NCBI RefSeq assembly: GCF_038051925.1
Contig: NZ_CP150634.1
Coordinates: forward strand, 124,001-188,000
Direction: 5' to 3'
Length of the DNA stretch: 64,000 bases
Origin: Methylotuvimicrobium sp. KM2
GTDB taxonomy: Bacteria > Pseudomonadota > Gammaproteobacteria > Methylococcales > Methylomonadaceae
Positions 19,447 to 31,228 of this stretch are shown here, one piece after another; the first letter of the stretch is position 1; every line of letters starts with the position of its first letter. Made by a program: the position numbers and the translations under genes. The notes beneath the pieces are model-generated. The model worked only from the letters and a program-made list of their open reading frames with translations. It was not told the origin of the DNA and made no database searches.

Positions 19447-20580
19447 ATGGATGAATTTAAGCGACTACTTGAGTTAATGGTTCAGCAAAAGGCCTCCGAT
19501 TTATTCATCACTGCGGGGCGTCCGCCCACGATAAAAGTCGACGGTAAGTTGATCGAAGTATCCAAAACGACGCTAAACAACGATCAATCTCGAGCCATTG
19601 TCATGAGTGTGATGACACAACGGCAAAAAGACGAATTCGATAATACCAAAGAGTGTCAGTTTGCGATTGCCTTTCCTAAGCTTGGCCGATTTCGGGTGAG
19701 TGCGTTTACCCAGAGAGATGCTGCGGGAATGGTGTTGAGACGCATCGAGACCCATATTCCCGATGCCGAAGACCTGCATTTGCCGCCGGTTTTAAAAGAT
19801 TTGGTCATGAACAAGCGCGGACTGGTGTTGTTCGTCGGCGGGACGGGAACCGGTAAGTCGACTTCATTGGCGGCATTGATAAAATACCGAAACCAAAACA
19901 GCAGCGGTCATATAATTACCATTGAAGACCCGCTCGAGTTTTTGCATCCGCATTTGGGTTGCATCGTTACGCAGCGCGAAGTCGGCATGGATACCGAATC
20001 CTATGAAGTCGCGCTTAAGAATACCTTGCGCCAAGCGCCTGATGTTATCCTGATCGGTGAGGTTAGAACCCGTGAAACGATGCAAAATGCGATTACGTTC
20101 GCCGAAACCGGGCATTTGTGTATAACGACCTTGCATGCGAACAATGCCAATCAGGCATTGGATCGGATTTTGCATTTTTTCCCGGACGAAATGCATAATC
20201 AATTATTTATGGATTTGTCGCTGAATTTGCGAGGCATTGTCGCGCAGCAGTTGATTGCCCGTGCCGATGGCAAAGGACGCTATCCCGCAGTTGAAATTTT
20301 GTTGAACACACCCTTGGTTTCCGATTTGATTCGTAAAGGCGAAGTTCACAAACTTAAGGAATTAATGAAGAATTCGCGGGAACATGGCATGCAGACCTTC
20401 GATCAAGCGCTTTACGATCTCTATACCGCCGGAAAAATTAGTTATGAAGATGCCTTAAACTCTGCGGACTCAAGAAACGAAGTGCGCTTGATGATTAAAC
20501 TGGGTGCCGAAGACTTAGGGACTTTAGTCAATGAAAATATGCATCTAAAAGAAGACGAAGACGAGCATGTTCGTTTCTAA
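19447..20580 (+). CDS. pilU: PilT-dependent retraction ATPase PilU
   Basis: 377 residues of the PilT/PilU family: Walker A GGTGTGKST, Asp box (IEDPLEFLHP), Walker B (APDVILIGEVRT) and His box (HLCITTLHANNANQ). The C terminus lacks AIRNLIRE but has the PilU-type extension with the acidic end (EDEDEHVRF). PilU assists PilT and cannot retract pili alone in the organisms studied. It is directly downstream of pilT. Confidence 0.95.
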   Translation: MDEFKRLLELMVQQKASDLFITAGRPPTIKVDGKLIEVSKTTLNNDQSRAIVMSVMTQRQKDEFDNTKECQFAIAFPKLGRFRVSAFTQRDAAGMVLRRIETHIPDAEDLHLPPVLKDLVMNKRGLVLFVGGTGTGKSTSLAALIKYRNQNSSGHIITIEDPLEFLHPHLGCIVTQREVGMDTESYEVALKNTLRQAPDVILIGEVRTRETMQNAITFAETGHLCITTLHANNANQALDRILHFFPDEMHNQLFMDLSLNLRGIVAQQLIARADGKGRYPAVEILLNTPLVSDLIRKGEVHKLKELMKNSREHGMQTFDQALYDLYTAGKISYEDALNSADSRNEVRLMIKLGAEDLGTLVNENMHLKEDEDEHVRF

Positions 20581-20585
20581 TTCAA

Positions 20586-21395
20586 TCATCTTTTGCGTGC
20601 TTCACTAATCGTTTCATAAGCCTTGGTGATTTGTTGCGTTTTTTCCTTGGCCAAGATCATCATTTCTTCGGGCAGGCCTTTCGCAACAAGTTTATCCGGA
20701 TGATGTCGGCTGATGAGGCGGCGATAAGCTTTTTTAATATCGCTATCGCTAGCATTGGAGCGGACGCCGAGGACCTCATAGGCGGTAGCTAAGTTATCCT
20801 CTTTTTTAGTCGTTTGATATTGTTGTCGATGTTGACTGCCATAGAGCCGGTATTGCGCCAGAATTTGTAATTTGATCCGCTCGTAATCAAACCGCGATAG
20901 ACCGAGTATTCCGCAGATCTTGATCAACAGTTTATCCTTGACCTCGTTCAGATGGCCGTCGGCCATTGCGGCTTGAAGTTGGATTTCTAAAAACATGCGA
21001 ATCAAATCGCCTCGCCGTCGGCACTCGTGACGAAATTGACGAAGCGCGTCATCAAGAGGAAAGTCTTTGTTTTTGCCTTGTTGAAAGAGTTTAATCGCCG
21101 TTGAGCGTAAGTCGGCCGATAAGCCCATGTCGTCCATTATACGTTTAGCCAGATCGATTTCCGCTTGAGAAACGCGTCCGTCCGCTTTGGCGATGTGGCC
21201 CATTACCGAAAATGTCGCGGTAAAAAAAGCGGTCTGTACGCGGTGCTTATCGCCGGGGCTCAAACGCTCGTCGAAATCGAATGTCTCCAAGCCGGAATCG
21301 AAATGATGGCCGACCGATGCCCCTAGTATAGCCCCAAGCGGACCGCCTAAAAGAAATCCGAAGGCGCCGCCCAAGAATTTTCCCAACCAACTCAT
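20586..21395 (-). CDS. djlA: Co-chaperone DjlA
   Basis: 269 residues. The N terminus (FLGGAFGFLLGGPLGAILGA) is a glycine-zipper membrane span, residues about 60-170 form the TerB-like domain (AKADGRVSQAEIDLAKRIM, MADGHLNEVKDKLL), and the C-terminal J domain has HPD in SRHHPDKLVAKG. DjlA recruits DnaK at the inner membrane. It converges on pilU with a 5-bp gap. Confidence 0.95.
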   Translation of the reverse strand: MSWLGKFLGGAFGFLLGGPLGAILGASVGHHFDSGLETFDFDERLSPGDKHRVQTAFFTATFSVMGHIAKADGRVSQAEIDLAKRIMDDMGLSADLRSTAIKLFQQGKNKDFPLDDALRQFRHECRRRGDLIRMFLEIQLQAAMADGHLNEVKDKLLIKICGILGLSRFDYERIKLQILAQYRLYGSQHRQQYQTTKKEDNLATAYEVLGVRSNASDSDIKKAYRRLISRHHPDKLVAKGLPEEMMILAKEKTQQITKAYETISEARKR

Positions 21396-21469
21396 TGCCA
21401 GTCATCCCGTTATTCAAAAATAAATGCTATTGTATGCGATTTGATATTAACTTTTTATAACGAGGTATT

Positions 21470-22369
21470 ATGAACGCTCCGGCTGTTCTTTACGAATCAT
21501 CTTTGTCGCAATTGACGTTGCGAGCTCGCGGAAAAGTCCGTGATATTTACGACATAGACGATGAACATATGTTGATCGTCACGACCGATCGCCTATCGGC
21601 TTTCGATGTGATATTACCGGATCCGATTCCGCAAAAAGGGCGTGTTTTGACATCTGTTTCGAATTTTTGGTTTAGTAAATTGAAACACATTTTGCCGAAT
21701 CATTTAGCCGGCGTTTCTTTGTCCGAAGTGCTTACCGATCCGCAAGAACTCAAGCAGCTAGAAGGAAGGGCGGTCGTGGTCAGAAAATTGAAACCGCTAC
21801 CGGTCGAAGCGATTGTACGCGGATATATCATTGGTTCGGGTTGGAAAGATTATCAGCAAACCGGTCATATTTGCGGCATTCGTCTTCCCGAAGGTTTACA
21901 GCAGGCACAGCAATTGCCCAAGCCGATTTATACACCGTCCAGCAAAGCCGCTGTCGGCGATCATGATGAAAATATAACGTTTGCGAAAACGGTTGATTTG
22001 ATGGGCCAAGAACTCGCCGAAAAGGTGCGTGAGGCCAGTTTGGCCCTCTATCAAGAAGCCGCGAATTATGCCAAGGAAAGAGGCATAATAATTGCCGATA
22101 CCAAATTCGAATTCGGCACCGACGACGCCGGCGTCTTATATTTGATCGATGAAGCGCTAACGCCCGATTCGTCTCGCTTTTGGCCCGCCGATCAATACCA
22201 AGTCGGCATGAGCCCACCCAGTTTCGATAAGCAGTATGTGCGCGATTATTTAGAAACTTTGGATTGGAACAAAAAGCCGCCGGCCCCCTCATTGCCCGAG
22301 GAAGTGATTCGTAAGACTACCGAAAAATACCTGGAGGCGGAGGCTAAATTAATCGGTTCAAGAAATTAG
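21470..22369 (+). CDS. purC: SAICAR synthetase PurC
   Basis: 299 residues of phosphoribosylaminoimidazole-succinocarboxamide synthase (purine step 8, CAIR plus aspartate to SAICAR, ATP-dependent). The longer PurC type. Blocks seen: [54 protein letters not shown] and [13 protein letters not shown]. Monocistronic. A family C repeat follows. Confidence 0.96.
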   Translation: MNAPAVLYESSLSQLTLRARGKVRDIYDIDDEHMLIVTTDRLSAFDVILPDPIPQKGRVLTSVSNFWFSKLKHILPNHLAGVSLSEVLTDPQELKQLEGRAVVVRKLKPLPVEAIVRGYIIGSGWKDYQQTGHICGIRLPEGLQQAQQLPKPIYTPSSKAAVGDHDENITFAKTVDLMGQELAEKVREASLALYQEAANYAKERGIIIADTKFEFGTDDAGVLYLIDEALTPDSSRFWPADQYQVGMSPPSFDKQYVRDYLETLDWNKKPPAPSLPEEVIRKTTEKYLEAEAKLIGSRN

Positions 22370-22406
22370 TACGCTGCCTTCGCTCAATTCTGCGAGAATC
22401 ATTGCA

Positions 22407-22638
22407 GTAACGCTCATGAAGGCTTGGCATAACCCCGGCAAATGAAAGTTCTCTGGTGGCGGAGGGTGCGGTCACTCGCCCGACAGGACGCCGTGAATAC
22501 GTCCATGTAGGCTCGACGGCGGCCTTCCCTGCCGCCGACGCCTGTCGACCGAGCAACCGCACCCTCTCCGGAACCGGCATTGTGTTGCATATCGAAAAAT
22601 TAGATAAAGAACCTAAATCTACGAACTTTCACAGTAAA
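22407..22638. repeat. Family C palindromic repeat, uninterrupted copy C1
   Basis: 232 bp, with a core GGTGCGGTCACTCGCC...GGCGGCCTTCCCTGCCGCC...CAACCGCACC that folds into a long hairpin. Two interrupted copies lie at 33981-34292 and 54933-55242. This one has the intact core CCGTGAATACGTCC, the empty target of family D. Its right end (TCTACGAACTTTCACAGTAA) runs into the 3' end of radC, so the repeat supplies the last codons and stop of radC. Confidence 0.85.
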
Positions 22639-23303
22639 CCATGCTCGGCAAACGAGTAAGGTAAGCCGTCGCCGATGATAAAATGGTCGAGAACCCGAAT
22701 GTCGAATAAAGCCAAGGCTTGCTTGAGTTTGTCGGTTATGTGGCGGTCGGCTTGACTGGGTTCGCTGATTCCGGAGGGATGATTGTGCGCGAAGATAACG
22801 GCGGCGGCGTTGTGCTGTAAAGCGGCTTTGGCTACTTCTCTAGGATATACCGAGGCGCTATCTATCGTGCCTCGGAACAATTCTTCGAGCTTTAAAACAC
22901 GATGTTGGTTGTCGAGAAACAAGCAAGCGAATACCTCATAACTGTATCCTCTTAATTGCGCGCTGAGATAAGCTCGGGTAATGTCGGGGCTGGTCAAGGC
23001 ATCGCCGCGTTGTAGAATTTCACAAAAATGCCTTCTAGCCATTTCTAAAACGGCTTGCATCTGCGCGTATTTGGCGGGGCCTAAACCGACACTTTGACAA
23101 AAGCGTTGCAGGTCGGCATCGAGCAGCGCTTTTAAAGAACCGAAGTCGTTCAGTAATTCTCTCGCTAAATCGACAGCCGATTTTCCAGGCGTTCCGGTGC
23201 GCAAGAATATTGCGAGCAATTCCGCGTCGGTAAGCGCGTTTGAGCCTTTTTGTAATAATTTTTCCCGGGGTCGTTCATCCGCCGGCCAATCTTTGATTGC
23301 CAT
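22629..23303 (-). CDS. radC: RadC/YicR-family JAMM-domain protein
   Basis: 224 residues: N-terminal helix-hairpin-helix ([21 protein letters not shown]) and C-terminal JAMM metalloprotease-like domain with the motif HNHPSG-EPSQAD. Once thought to be DNA repair; the function of RadC is now unclear. It starts the conserved radC-coaBC-dut-algC-argB neighbourhood, divergent from coaBC. Its last residues come from a family C repeat, and the length remains normal. Confidence 0.93.
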   Translation of the reverse strand: MAIKDWPADERPREKLLQKGSNALTDAELLAIFLRTGTPGKSAVDLARELLNDFGSLKALLDADLQRFCQSVGLGPAKYAQMQAVLEMARRHFCEILQRGDALTSPDITRAYLSAQLRGYSYEVFACLFLDNQHRVLKLEELFRGTIDSASVYPREVAKAALQHNAAAVIFAHNHPSGISEPSQADRHITDKLKQALALFDIRVLDHFIIGDGLPYSFAEHGLL

Positions 23304-23366
23304 TGATTACCCAAGTGAGGTCAAAAATATCAAGCGTAGAAGAAATTTACTATACTTGCCATAATT

Positions 23367-23527
23367 ATACTTCGCGCGATCACATTTGCGTTTTTCTGAC
23401 GCGCTCTTTTGTCCGGTAGCTGCGTTGCGAAAACAGTTACATAGGCTTGCTATGCGCCTGTTTTCGCGCCTTGCTACCGAACAAAATAGCATTGCCATAA
23501 AAGCCGCAAACATGACCGCGGAAGTAT
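23367..23527. repeat. Family A palindromic element A1 (161 bp)
   Basis: An imperfect palindrome with ends TACTTCGCGCG/CGCGGAAGTA; it can fold end to end. The second copy at 38577-38737 is also 161 bp and differs at scattered positions, several compensated in the other arm. The ends are flanked by TA, which fits insertion with TA duplication, as IS630-type MITEs do. No ORF. Sits in the divergent radC-coaBC gap. Confidence 0.85.
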
Positions 23528-23609
23528 ATCCAATTTAATTTTCTAACCGTACAACTATTAATAATTAAGAACATGCGCAAAATAACTTCTACAAGCATTA
23601 AGCTTGGTG

Positions 23610-23735
23610 CCGGTTCTTCGGAGGCTTGCATGACAGGAAGCCGTGAATACGTCTGTCTAGGCTTGACGGCTGTTATTCCTGTCGCCGACACCTGGCAATC
23701 GAGCCGTCAGCCCCCCTTCCAACCGTTGTCGAAGT
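23610..23735. repeat. Diverged family C-like repeat C4
   Basis: Contains CCGTGAATACGTCTGTCTAG then GCTTGACGGCTG...CCTGTCGCCGAC, a diverged form of the family C hairpin without D. It ends just before the coaBC start. Confidence 0.65.
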
Positions 23736-23741
23736 TATTTC

Positions 23742-24959
23742 ATGCTCGTTCCTAAGCGAATATTACTGGCGGTTTGCGGCGGAATCGCGGCCTATAAATC
23801 TGCAGAACTCATCCGGCTTTTGAGAAAACACGGGTGTGAAGTCCGAGTGGTGATGACTCGATCGGCGGTGGCCTTTATTACGCCGTTGACTTTGCAAGCC
23901 CTATCCGGAAATCCTGTGCATATTGATTTGCTGAACTGTGATCAAGAGCACGCGATGGGACACATCAGCTTGGCGCGCTGGGCCGATTGCATCGTGATTG
24001 CTCCGGCGACCGCAAATATGATCGCTAAATTGAGTCATGGTTTGGCCGACGATTTAGTCTCTACGTTGGTGTTGGCCGCCGAATGTCCTCTTCATTTGGC
24101 GCCGGCAATGAATCGTGCCATGTGGCATAAAGCCGTTACTCAGGAAAATATAGAGCGCTTAGTCAGCCAGGGAGCGCAAATCATCGGTCCGGAAGTCGGC
24201 AGTCAAGCTTGCGGCGAAACGGGTCTCGGACGTATGTCCGAGCCGGAAGCGATCATGCAGTGTTTAATGATAAATACTGCGCAAGGGGTTTTACAAAGTA
24301 AAAAGATTTTTATTACAGCTGGCCCTACACGGGAACCTCTCGACCCGGTTCGCTATATTACCAATCGCAGTTCCGGAAAAATGGCTTATGCGCTTGCCCA
24401 AGCGGCCTTGTCAATGGGGGCTGAAGTCACTCTGGTGAGTGGGCCAGTCGCATTGTCAGCACCCGAAGGTGCTCGCCTGATACGGGTTGAAACTGCCTCG
24501 CAAATGCATGAAGCGGTCATGGCGAGTGTTCAATCGGCCGATATTTTTATCGCGGCGGCGGCAGTCGCCGATTATAGTCCGGTTAGTGTTAATGATAAGA
24601 AAATAAAAAAACAAAATGACGAGGTCGTCATTTTGTTACGTAAAACCCGAGATATTTTAGCCGACGTTTCGAAACTGACGCATAACAGGCCTTATACGGT
24701 AGGTTTTGCCGCCGAAACGCACGATTTGGAGCGATATGCTCAAGACAAGTTAGTTCGAAAGAATTTGGATATGGTTGCGGCCAACTGGGTTGGTAAAGAT
24801 AAGGGCGGGTTCGAAAGCGATCTGAATGCCCTGTCGGTCTTCTGGCACGGTGGCGGCATAGATTTGGCCATGACCGATAAAAATCAACTCGCCCGGCAGT
24901 TAATGAGCTTAATCGCAGAGAAAATTAATGAAAAAAATACAGTTAAAAATTCTGGATGA
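23742..24959 (+). CDS. coaBC: Bifunctional phosphopantothenoylcysteine decarboxylase/phosphopantothenate-cysteine ligase
   Basis: 405 residues for two steps of coenzyme A synthesis. Residues about 1-185 are the flavin-dependent decarboxylase CoaC ([17 protein letters not shown], the active His in [12 protein letters not shown], substrate-binding [10 protein letters not shown]). The rest is the ligase CoaB ([38 protein letters not shown], Lys in KIKKQN). Its end overlaps dut by 32 bp. Confidence 0.96.
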   Translation: MLVPKRILLAVCGGIAAYKSAELIRLLRKHGCEVRVVMTRSAVAFITPLTLQALSGNPVHIDLLNCDQEHAMGHISLARWADCIVIAPATANMIAKLSHGLADDLVSTLVLAAECPLHLAPAMNRAMWHKAVTQENIERLVSQGAQIIGPEVGSQACGETGLGRMSEPEAIMQCLMINTAQGVLQSKKIFITAGPTREPLDPVRYITNRSSGKMAYALAQAALSMGAEVTLVSGPVALSAPEGARLIRVETASQMHEAVMASVQSADIFIAAAAVADYSPVSVNDKKIKKQNDEVVILLRKTRDILADVSKLTHNRPYTVGFAAETHDLERYAQDKLVRKNLDMVAANWVGKDKGGFESDLNALSVFWHGGGIDLAMTDKNQLARQLMSLIAEKINEKNTVKNSG

Positions 24960-25383
24960 ACGATTGGGTAAGGATATTCCTCTGCCTGAATACGCCACCA
25001 CCGGTTCGGCCGGTTTGGATTTGAGAGCATGTTTAAGCGAATCGGTCGAATTGAAGCCCGGCGACAGTATCTTGATCCCCACCGGCATTGCGATTCATAT
25101 TGCCGATAATACTATGGCGGCAGTCATCCTGCCTCGCTCGGGATTAGGACATAAACATGGAATCGTTTTGGGTAATCTCGTGGGATTGATAGATTCGGAT
25201 TATCAGGGACAGATTTTCGTATCCTGTTGGAATCGCGGGCAGACCGCATTTACCGTTAATGTCGGCGAAAGAATCGCGCAAATGATTTTCGTGCCTGTCG
25301 TACAGGCCCAATTCGAGTTGGTCGACGCGTTTGATGAAAGTGCTCGAGGCGAAGGCGGTTTCGGACATACCGGACGACATTAA
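24928..25383 (+). CDS. dut: dUTP diphosphatase
   Basis: 151 residues of the trimeric dUTPase, dUTP to dUMP plus pyrophosphate. Five motifs: [40 protein letters not shown], and the C-terminal P-loop-like [10 protein letters not shown]. Start ATG lies inside coaBC, so translation is coupled. Confidence 0.97.
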   Translation: MKKIQLKILDERLGKDIPLPEYATTGSAGLDLRACLSESVELKPGDSILIPTGIAIHIADNTMAAVILPRSGLGHKHGIVLGNLVGLIDSDYQGQIFVSCWNRGQTAFTVNVGERIAQMIFVPVVQAQFELVDAFDESARGEGGFGHTGRH

Positions 25384-25401
25384 ATTGATAGGGGACGTTT
25401 G

Positions 25402-27942
25402 ATGGAGCGTATATTCTTACCGCTGTCGATTATTGCGGTATTTTTGGTGCTATTGACTGGCGCGGGCATTTATTGGGCTAATGACTCCAGCATCAAGGAA
25501 GCTAAGCATGATTCAGCGATGGCCCTTGCCGCAGGTACAGCTTTAGGTATTTCAAAACAAATCGAGCAATTGGCCGGCTCAATTGACAAAATGGCTCGAG
25601 ATCCGACTGTAATAGAGGCAGTGGAAAACAGAGACAGGGACCGGACTCGAGCGTTAGAAGCGCAATTGGAAAAATATTTGCCGGGTGCATTAAAGATCAG
25701 ATTATTGCTGCCAGGCATAAACGATTTGGATACCGAACATGTTCCGCACATGGGCTTTGCCGATTTGGACATGGTTAAGGAAACCTTTAGCGGGAACCCT
25801 CAGCCGTTGATTCAAGGGGAGGGCGCTAACCGGCATCTTGCGATAACGGCCAGAGTTGAAGAAGGCGGCCGTGTGGCGGGTGTTATATTGGCCAGTTTGA
25901 GTTATGACTTTATTAATAAAAGTATTAAACCGAGCTCTATCGGCAATCAATTGATTCAACTGAAGCAGGGTGACTTCGAGTTGGCAGCGGTTGGAAACCG
26001 AGCGCTTATCGGCGATGCTGCTAGCGTGCAAATGCCGATTGCTCACACGACATGGCAAGTTCAGGTTTGGTATCAGAGAGGGGGGAGCTCTTCGGATGTA
26101 GGGTTGATTGCAGCAATTTTGTCAATAGCTGTTCTGTTGGTTTGTCTTGCGTTTTTTGTCGGCTATCGAAAAAGTGCCAATATTTTAAGCCACGACCAAA
26201 GTATTGTTTTAAAAGCCGTCAAAGATCTAATGACCGGAAATGCGTATGGTAATTATCCAGTCAATTTGAGTGAGATGAGTGTCATTATTTCCACATTGGT
26301 GCAATTCAAACGAGTATTGGATCATCAAGGGGACGATGTCGTCGCGCTTAATAATGAAAGCGAAGCTGATTTTGACGGGTTTTTTGAAGAATCCGATTTT
26401 GCGATTGAAGAAATTGTTGAAAACGCTAAAGCAAACGAAGCCGAAACCAGTCCGGTCTCAATGCCGGATGTCGATTGGGATATGCCGTTACCAGAAGCGA
26501 AACCAACCCCGGCTCCCGAGCAAGCAAAACCCTCTCCTATATCAAATGAAATGGCGCCGTTGCATGGAGGGAGCGGAGAAGTATTTAGAGCCTATGATAT
26601 CCGAGGCGTGGTCGGCAAAACACTGACAACCGAACTGGCTTATGATATTGGCCGCGCATTTGGTACGGAAGCGAGAAAGGCCGATTGTAATATTGTCGTG
26701 GTCGGACGAGATGGGCGCCATTCGAGTCCTGAATTGTCGGACGCAGTGATCAATGGCATTGTGTCGACCGGGCGGGATATACTCGATTTGGGCATGGTGC
26801 CGACACCTATCCTGTATTTCGTTACGCAACATACCGAAGGGCGGACCGGATTGATGATTACCGGGAGTCATAATCCGGCGGAATATAACGGCATGAAAAT
26901 GGTGATTAAGGGTGAAACCTTGGCAGGACAGCGAGTCGCGAAGCTTAAAAACATCATCGATAAACAGGACTATGCCGTTGAGGTCGGCGGGACAGTCGAT
27001 CAGAACAGCATGTTTGTAAATGAATACATCGGTATTGTCGCCGAAGATGTACATTTGGTCAGGCCGATGAAAATCGTATTGGATTGCGGGAACGGCGTGG
27101 CCGGAGATATTGCACCGATACTGTTTAAGACGCTGGGTTGCGAAGTCGTCGAATTGTTTTGCGATGTCGATGGCAGTTTTCCCAATCACCATCCGGATCC
27201 AAGCGTTCCGGAAAATTTGGAAGACTTAATTGCTGCGGTACAACATTATGAAGCGGACATCGGCATCGCTTTCGACGGTGATGGCGACCGTCTTGGGGTG
27301 GTCGATTCAAACGGCAAAATTATATGGCCGGATCGGCTGATGATGCTGTTTGCCAAGGATGTCTTGGCAAGAAAGCCCGGTGCGCAGATTGTTTACGATG
27401 TCAAATGTTCTAGGCATTTGGCCGAGCAGATCGCCAAATATGGCGGCCGCGCCTTAATGTGGAAAACCGGTCACTCTTATATGAAGGCAAAAGTCAAAGA
27501 AAGCGGTGCTAAATTAGCAGGAGAGATGAGCGGGCATATTTTTTTTAATGACCGATGGTACGGGTTTGATGATGCGTTGTATTCAGCGGCGCGTCTAATT
27601 GAGATTTTGTCATCGGATGCCAGAACCAGTGCCGAAATTTTTGCCGAGTTTCCGGAAAGCCTCAATACACCGGAATTGCTCGTTTCAATGAAAGAGGGCG
27701 AAAATTTTGATTTTATTGAAAAATTATTTGCGAAGGCCGATTTCAAAAATGGGAAAATCACCAACATCGATGGATTACGGGTCGATTTTTCCGATGGTTG
27801 GGGGCTAGTTAGAGCCTCGAATACCACACCGTCATTAGTGGTCCGTTTCGAAGCCGATAGCGAGCAAGCGATGCGCCGAATTCAAGAGGATTTCAGGAGA
27901 TTGATGACGAATATCGAGCCAAAGCTAGTTTTACCTTTTTAA
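25402..27942 (+). CDS. algC: Phosphomannomutase/phosphoglucomutase AlgC with membrane sensor-like N-terminal extension
   Basis: 846 residues. Residues about 390-846 are the AlgC/PMM-PGM enzyme: phosphoserine loop ITGSHNPAEYNG, metal loop FDGDGDRLG, sugar loop GEMSGHIFF, phosphate loop RASNTTPS. The enzyme interconverts mannose and glucose 6- and 1-phosphates for polysaccharide and lipopolysaccharide. The first 390 residues are extra: a membrane span at about 5-27, a periplasmic part of about 200 residues, a second span (SDVGLIAAILSIAVLLVCLA) near 230-255 and an acidic proline-rich linker. This is the long AlgC form also seen in some Pseudomonas annotations. TTG at 25399 or ATG at 25402, preferred after GGGG. 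Confidence 0.92.
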   Translation: MERIFLPLSIIAVFLVLLTGAGIYWANDSSIKEAKHDSAMALAAGTALGISKQIEQLAGSIDKMARDPTVIEAVENRDRDRTRALEAQLEKYLPGALKIRLLLPGINDLDTEHVPHMGFADLDMVKETFSGNPQPLIQGEGANRHLAITARVEEGGRVAGVILASLSYDFINKSIKPSSIGNQLIQLKQGDFELAAVGNRALIGDAASVQMPIAHTTWQVQVWYQRGGSSSDVGLIAAILSIAVLLVCLAFFVGYRKSANILSHDQSIVLKAVKDLMTGNAYGNYPVNLSEMSVIISTLVQFKRVLDHQGDDVVALNNESEADFDGFFEESDFAIEEIVENAKANEAETSPVSMPDVDWDMPLPEAKPTPAPEQAKPSPISNEMAPLHGGSGEVFRAYDIRGVVGKTLTTELAYDIGRAFGTEARKADCNIVVVGRDGRHSSPELSDAVINGIVSTGRDILDLGMVPTPILYFVTQHTEGRTGLMITGSHNPAEYNGMKMVIKGETLAGQRVAKLKNIIDKQDYAVEVGGTVDQNSMFVNEYIGIVAEDVHLVRPMKIVLDCGNGVAGDIAPILFKTLGCEVVELFCDVDGSFPNHHPDPSVPENLEDLIAAVQHYEADIGIAFDGDGDRLGVVDSNGKIIWPDRLMMLFAKDVLARKPGAQIVYDVKCSRHLAEQIAKYGGRALMWKTGHSYMKAKVKESGAKLAGEMSGHIFFNDRWYGFDDALYSAARLIEILSSDARTSAEIFAEFPESLNTPELLVSMKEGENFDFIEKLFAKADFKNGKITNIDGLRVDFSDGWGLVRASNTTPSLVVRFEADSEQAMRRIQEDFRRLMTNIEPKLVLPF

Positions 27943-29844
<1,902 letters not shown>

Positions 29845-30084
29845 AGGCGGCTACAGCAACAGCTGATCAAAAAGAAAATAAGACGATTTTTATTATAAAT
29901 ATGCCTGGATGGCGTATTTTTTCCCTATACGAGGCGCAAACAAGAGCGTTAAGCTAGGCAAAAAGATCAGGCATACGGTAAATTTTTCGCCGGAAATCGA
30001 CTAAGTATATAACGTAAGCGAATCGGATGCAGCGATGAGTCGATGTTAATCAGCAATTCCCAGTTTGAGCAGTTTCGCCGATTT

Positions 30085-30190
30085 TAGGGTGTGGGGTATG
30101 CCTGTCGAGGAACGCCGTAAACCCATCCCTGGGGGCTTGGCGGCAGCTCCCTGCTGCCGACATCCTCGCCAAGCATACCCCACACCCTTT
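30085..30190. repeat. Family E-like palindromic repeat E1
   Basis: A hairpin AGGGTGTGGGGTATGCCTGT with a matching ACCCCACACCC right arm, and a loop containing GCCGTAAACCCATCCCTGG and GGCGGCAGCTCCCTGCTGCC. The core matches the E copy inside D at 41329-41500, but the outer ends differ, and no TA duplication was found. Confidence 0.75.
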
Positions 30191-30276
30191 TTGATCCCCA
30201 AATTGGGAATTGCTGCGATGTTAATGATTCTTGGCGTCTCTTTCGGAAGGCTTTCCGATGAGCTCTAACGTTTTCG

Positions 30277-30411
30277 ACAGTGCCTTAGTAGGCACCGGGG
30301 TGCTTGGCAAAGGCTTTGCCAGCATGGAGCTGGCATAGAGCCTACATGGACGTATTCACGGCGTCCTTTGACGGGCACCCCGGTGCCGAATTTTGATCTC
30401 CGATAGGTATA
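30277..30411. repeat. Family B palindromic repeat B1
   Basis: From CAGTGCC to GGTATA. Contains the family core GGACGTATTCACGGCGTCC without a D insertion. The left end is diverged from other B copies. Together with E1 and C5 it fills most of the 805-bp gap between the DUF4124 and yggT genes, which has no gene. Confidence 0.75.
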
Positions 30412-30430
30412 ACTATAATGGCCTATGGAG

Positions 30431-30525
30431 ATTAGGTGCTGGGTGAATACGTCGTGTAGGCTTGACGGCGGCTCTGCCTACCGCCGGCATCAGCCAATCG
30501 AGTTACCGACCCCTCCGTAAAATAG
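30431..30525. repeat. Composite C/D fragment C5
   Basis: Begins with a D end (ATTAGGTGCTGGG) followed by TGAATACGTCGTG and a family C hairpin arm (GCTTGACGGCGGCTCTGCC). The left part of C and the rest of D are missing, so this is the remnant of a C repeat that once held D. Confidence 0.6.
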
Positions 30526-30649
30526 GGAAGTTATTTACGACCAAATCCACAGCCGTTTGTATTACGATTTATTAATGCCGAAATCTTTGGCCGGAAATTT
30601 TCGATTAAAAGGGAGCAGGGGCGCCTGTCATGTTGCCGACAAAGCCAGC

Positions 30650-31228
30650 TTAACCAATCAAGCCGGCTAATTGATGCAAAGGCGGTAAAATAACCATTTT
30701 AGCCAACTGCAATAACACCAGCGCGGCCAGCGGCGATAAATCGACGCCGCCGATATCGGGGATGAATTTACGGCAAGTATCGAGCAGCGGCTCGGTCAAA
30801 CTATGTAATATCGACGAGGCGGCATCGAAAGCGCCGGGGTTGACCCAACTCAGAATCGCCCGGGCGAATATCGCAAAAATGAAGATATTGAACAGCAACG
30901 AAACCAGTTGCGTAAACGATAAAACAATCAATGCGCCAACGCTGATCATGATACCTTTCAAAATCAAGATCGAAAAATCGGCCAGCATCTGTAAAGCCAT
31001 GACCAAAACCAACGATGACGTATCGATTTGACCGATCGGCGGAATGAAGCGGCGCATGACTCGAAGCGGCGGATGCGTGATCTTGATCAAAAACTGCGAG
31101 ATTGGATTATAGTATTCGGCATCGCACCACTGCAGCAGGAAGCGCAACATGACGGCAAGGATGTATAACGAAAATACCGTATCGATCAAAAAAATGACCG
31201 GATTGGACATATAGTTCGGATCCATCAT
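30650..31228 (-). CDS. yggT: YggT-family membrane protein
   Basis: 192 residues with four hydrophobic segments in two repeated halves (residues about 10-110 and 110-190), each with a pattern like YNPISQFLIKITHPPLRVMRR and VNPGAFDAASSILHSLTEPLLD. YggT proteins sit beside proC/yggS and have been linked to ion stress and cell division; the function is not settled. It overlaps the proC stop by ATGA. Confidence 0.9.
   Translation of the reverse strand: MMDPNYMSNPVIFLIDTVFSLYILAVMLRFLLQWCDAEYYNPISQFLIKITHPPLRVMRRFIPPIGQIDTSSLVLVMALQMLADFSILILKGIMISVGALIVLSFTQLVSLLFNIFIFAIFARAILSWVNPGAFDAASSILHSLTEPLLDTCRKFIPDIGGVDLSPLAALVLLQLAKMVILPPLHQLAGLIG

Noticed and set aside
30065-30268. 67-codon ORF at 30065
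   Set aside because: It lies in repeat E1 and neighbouring repeat sequence and has no ribosome site or motif.
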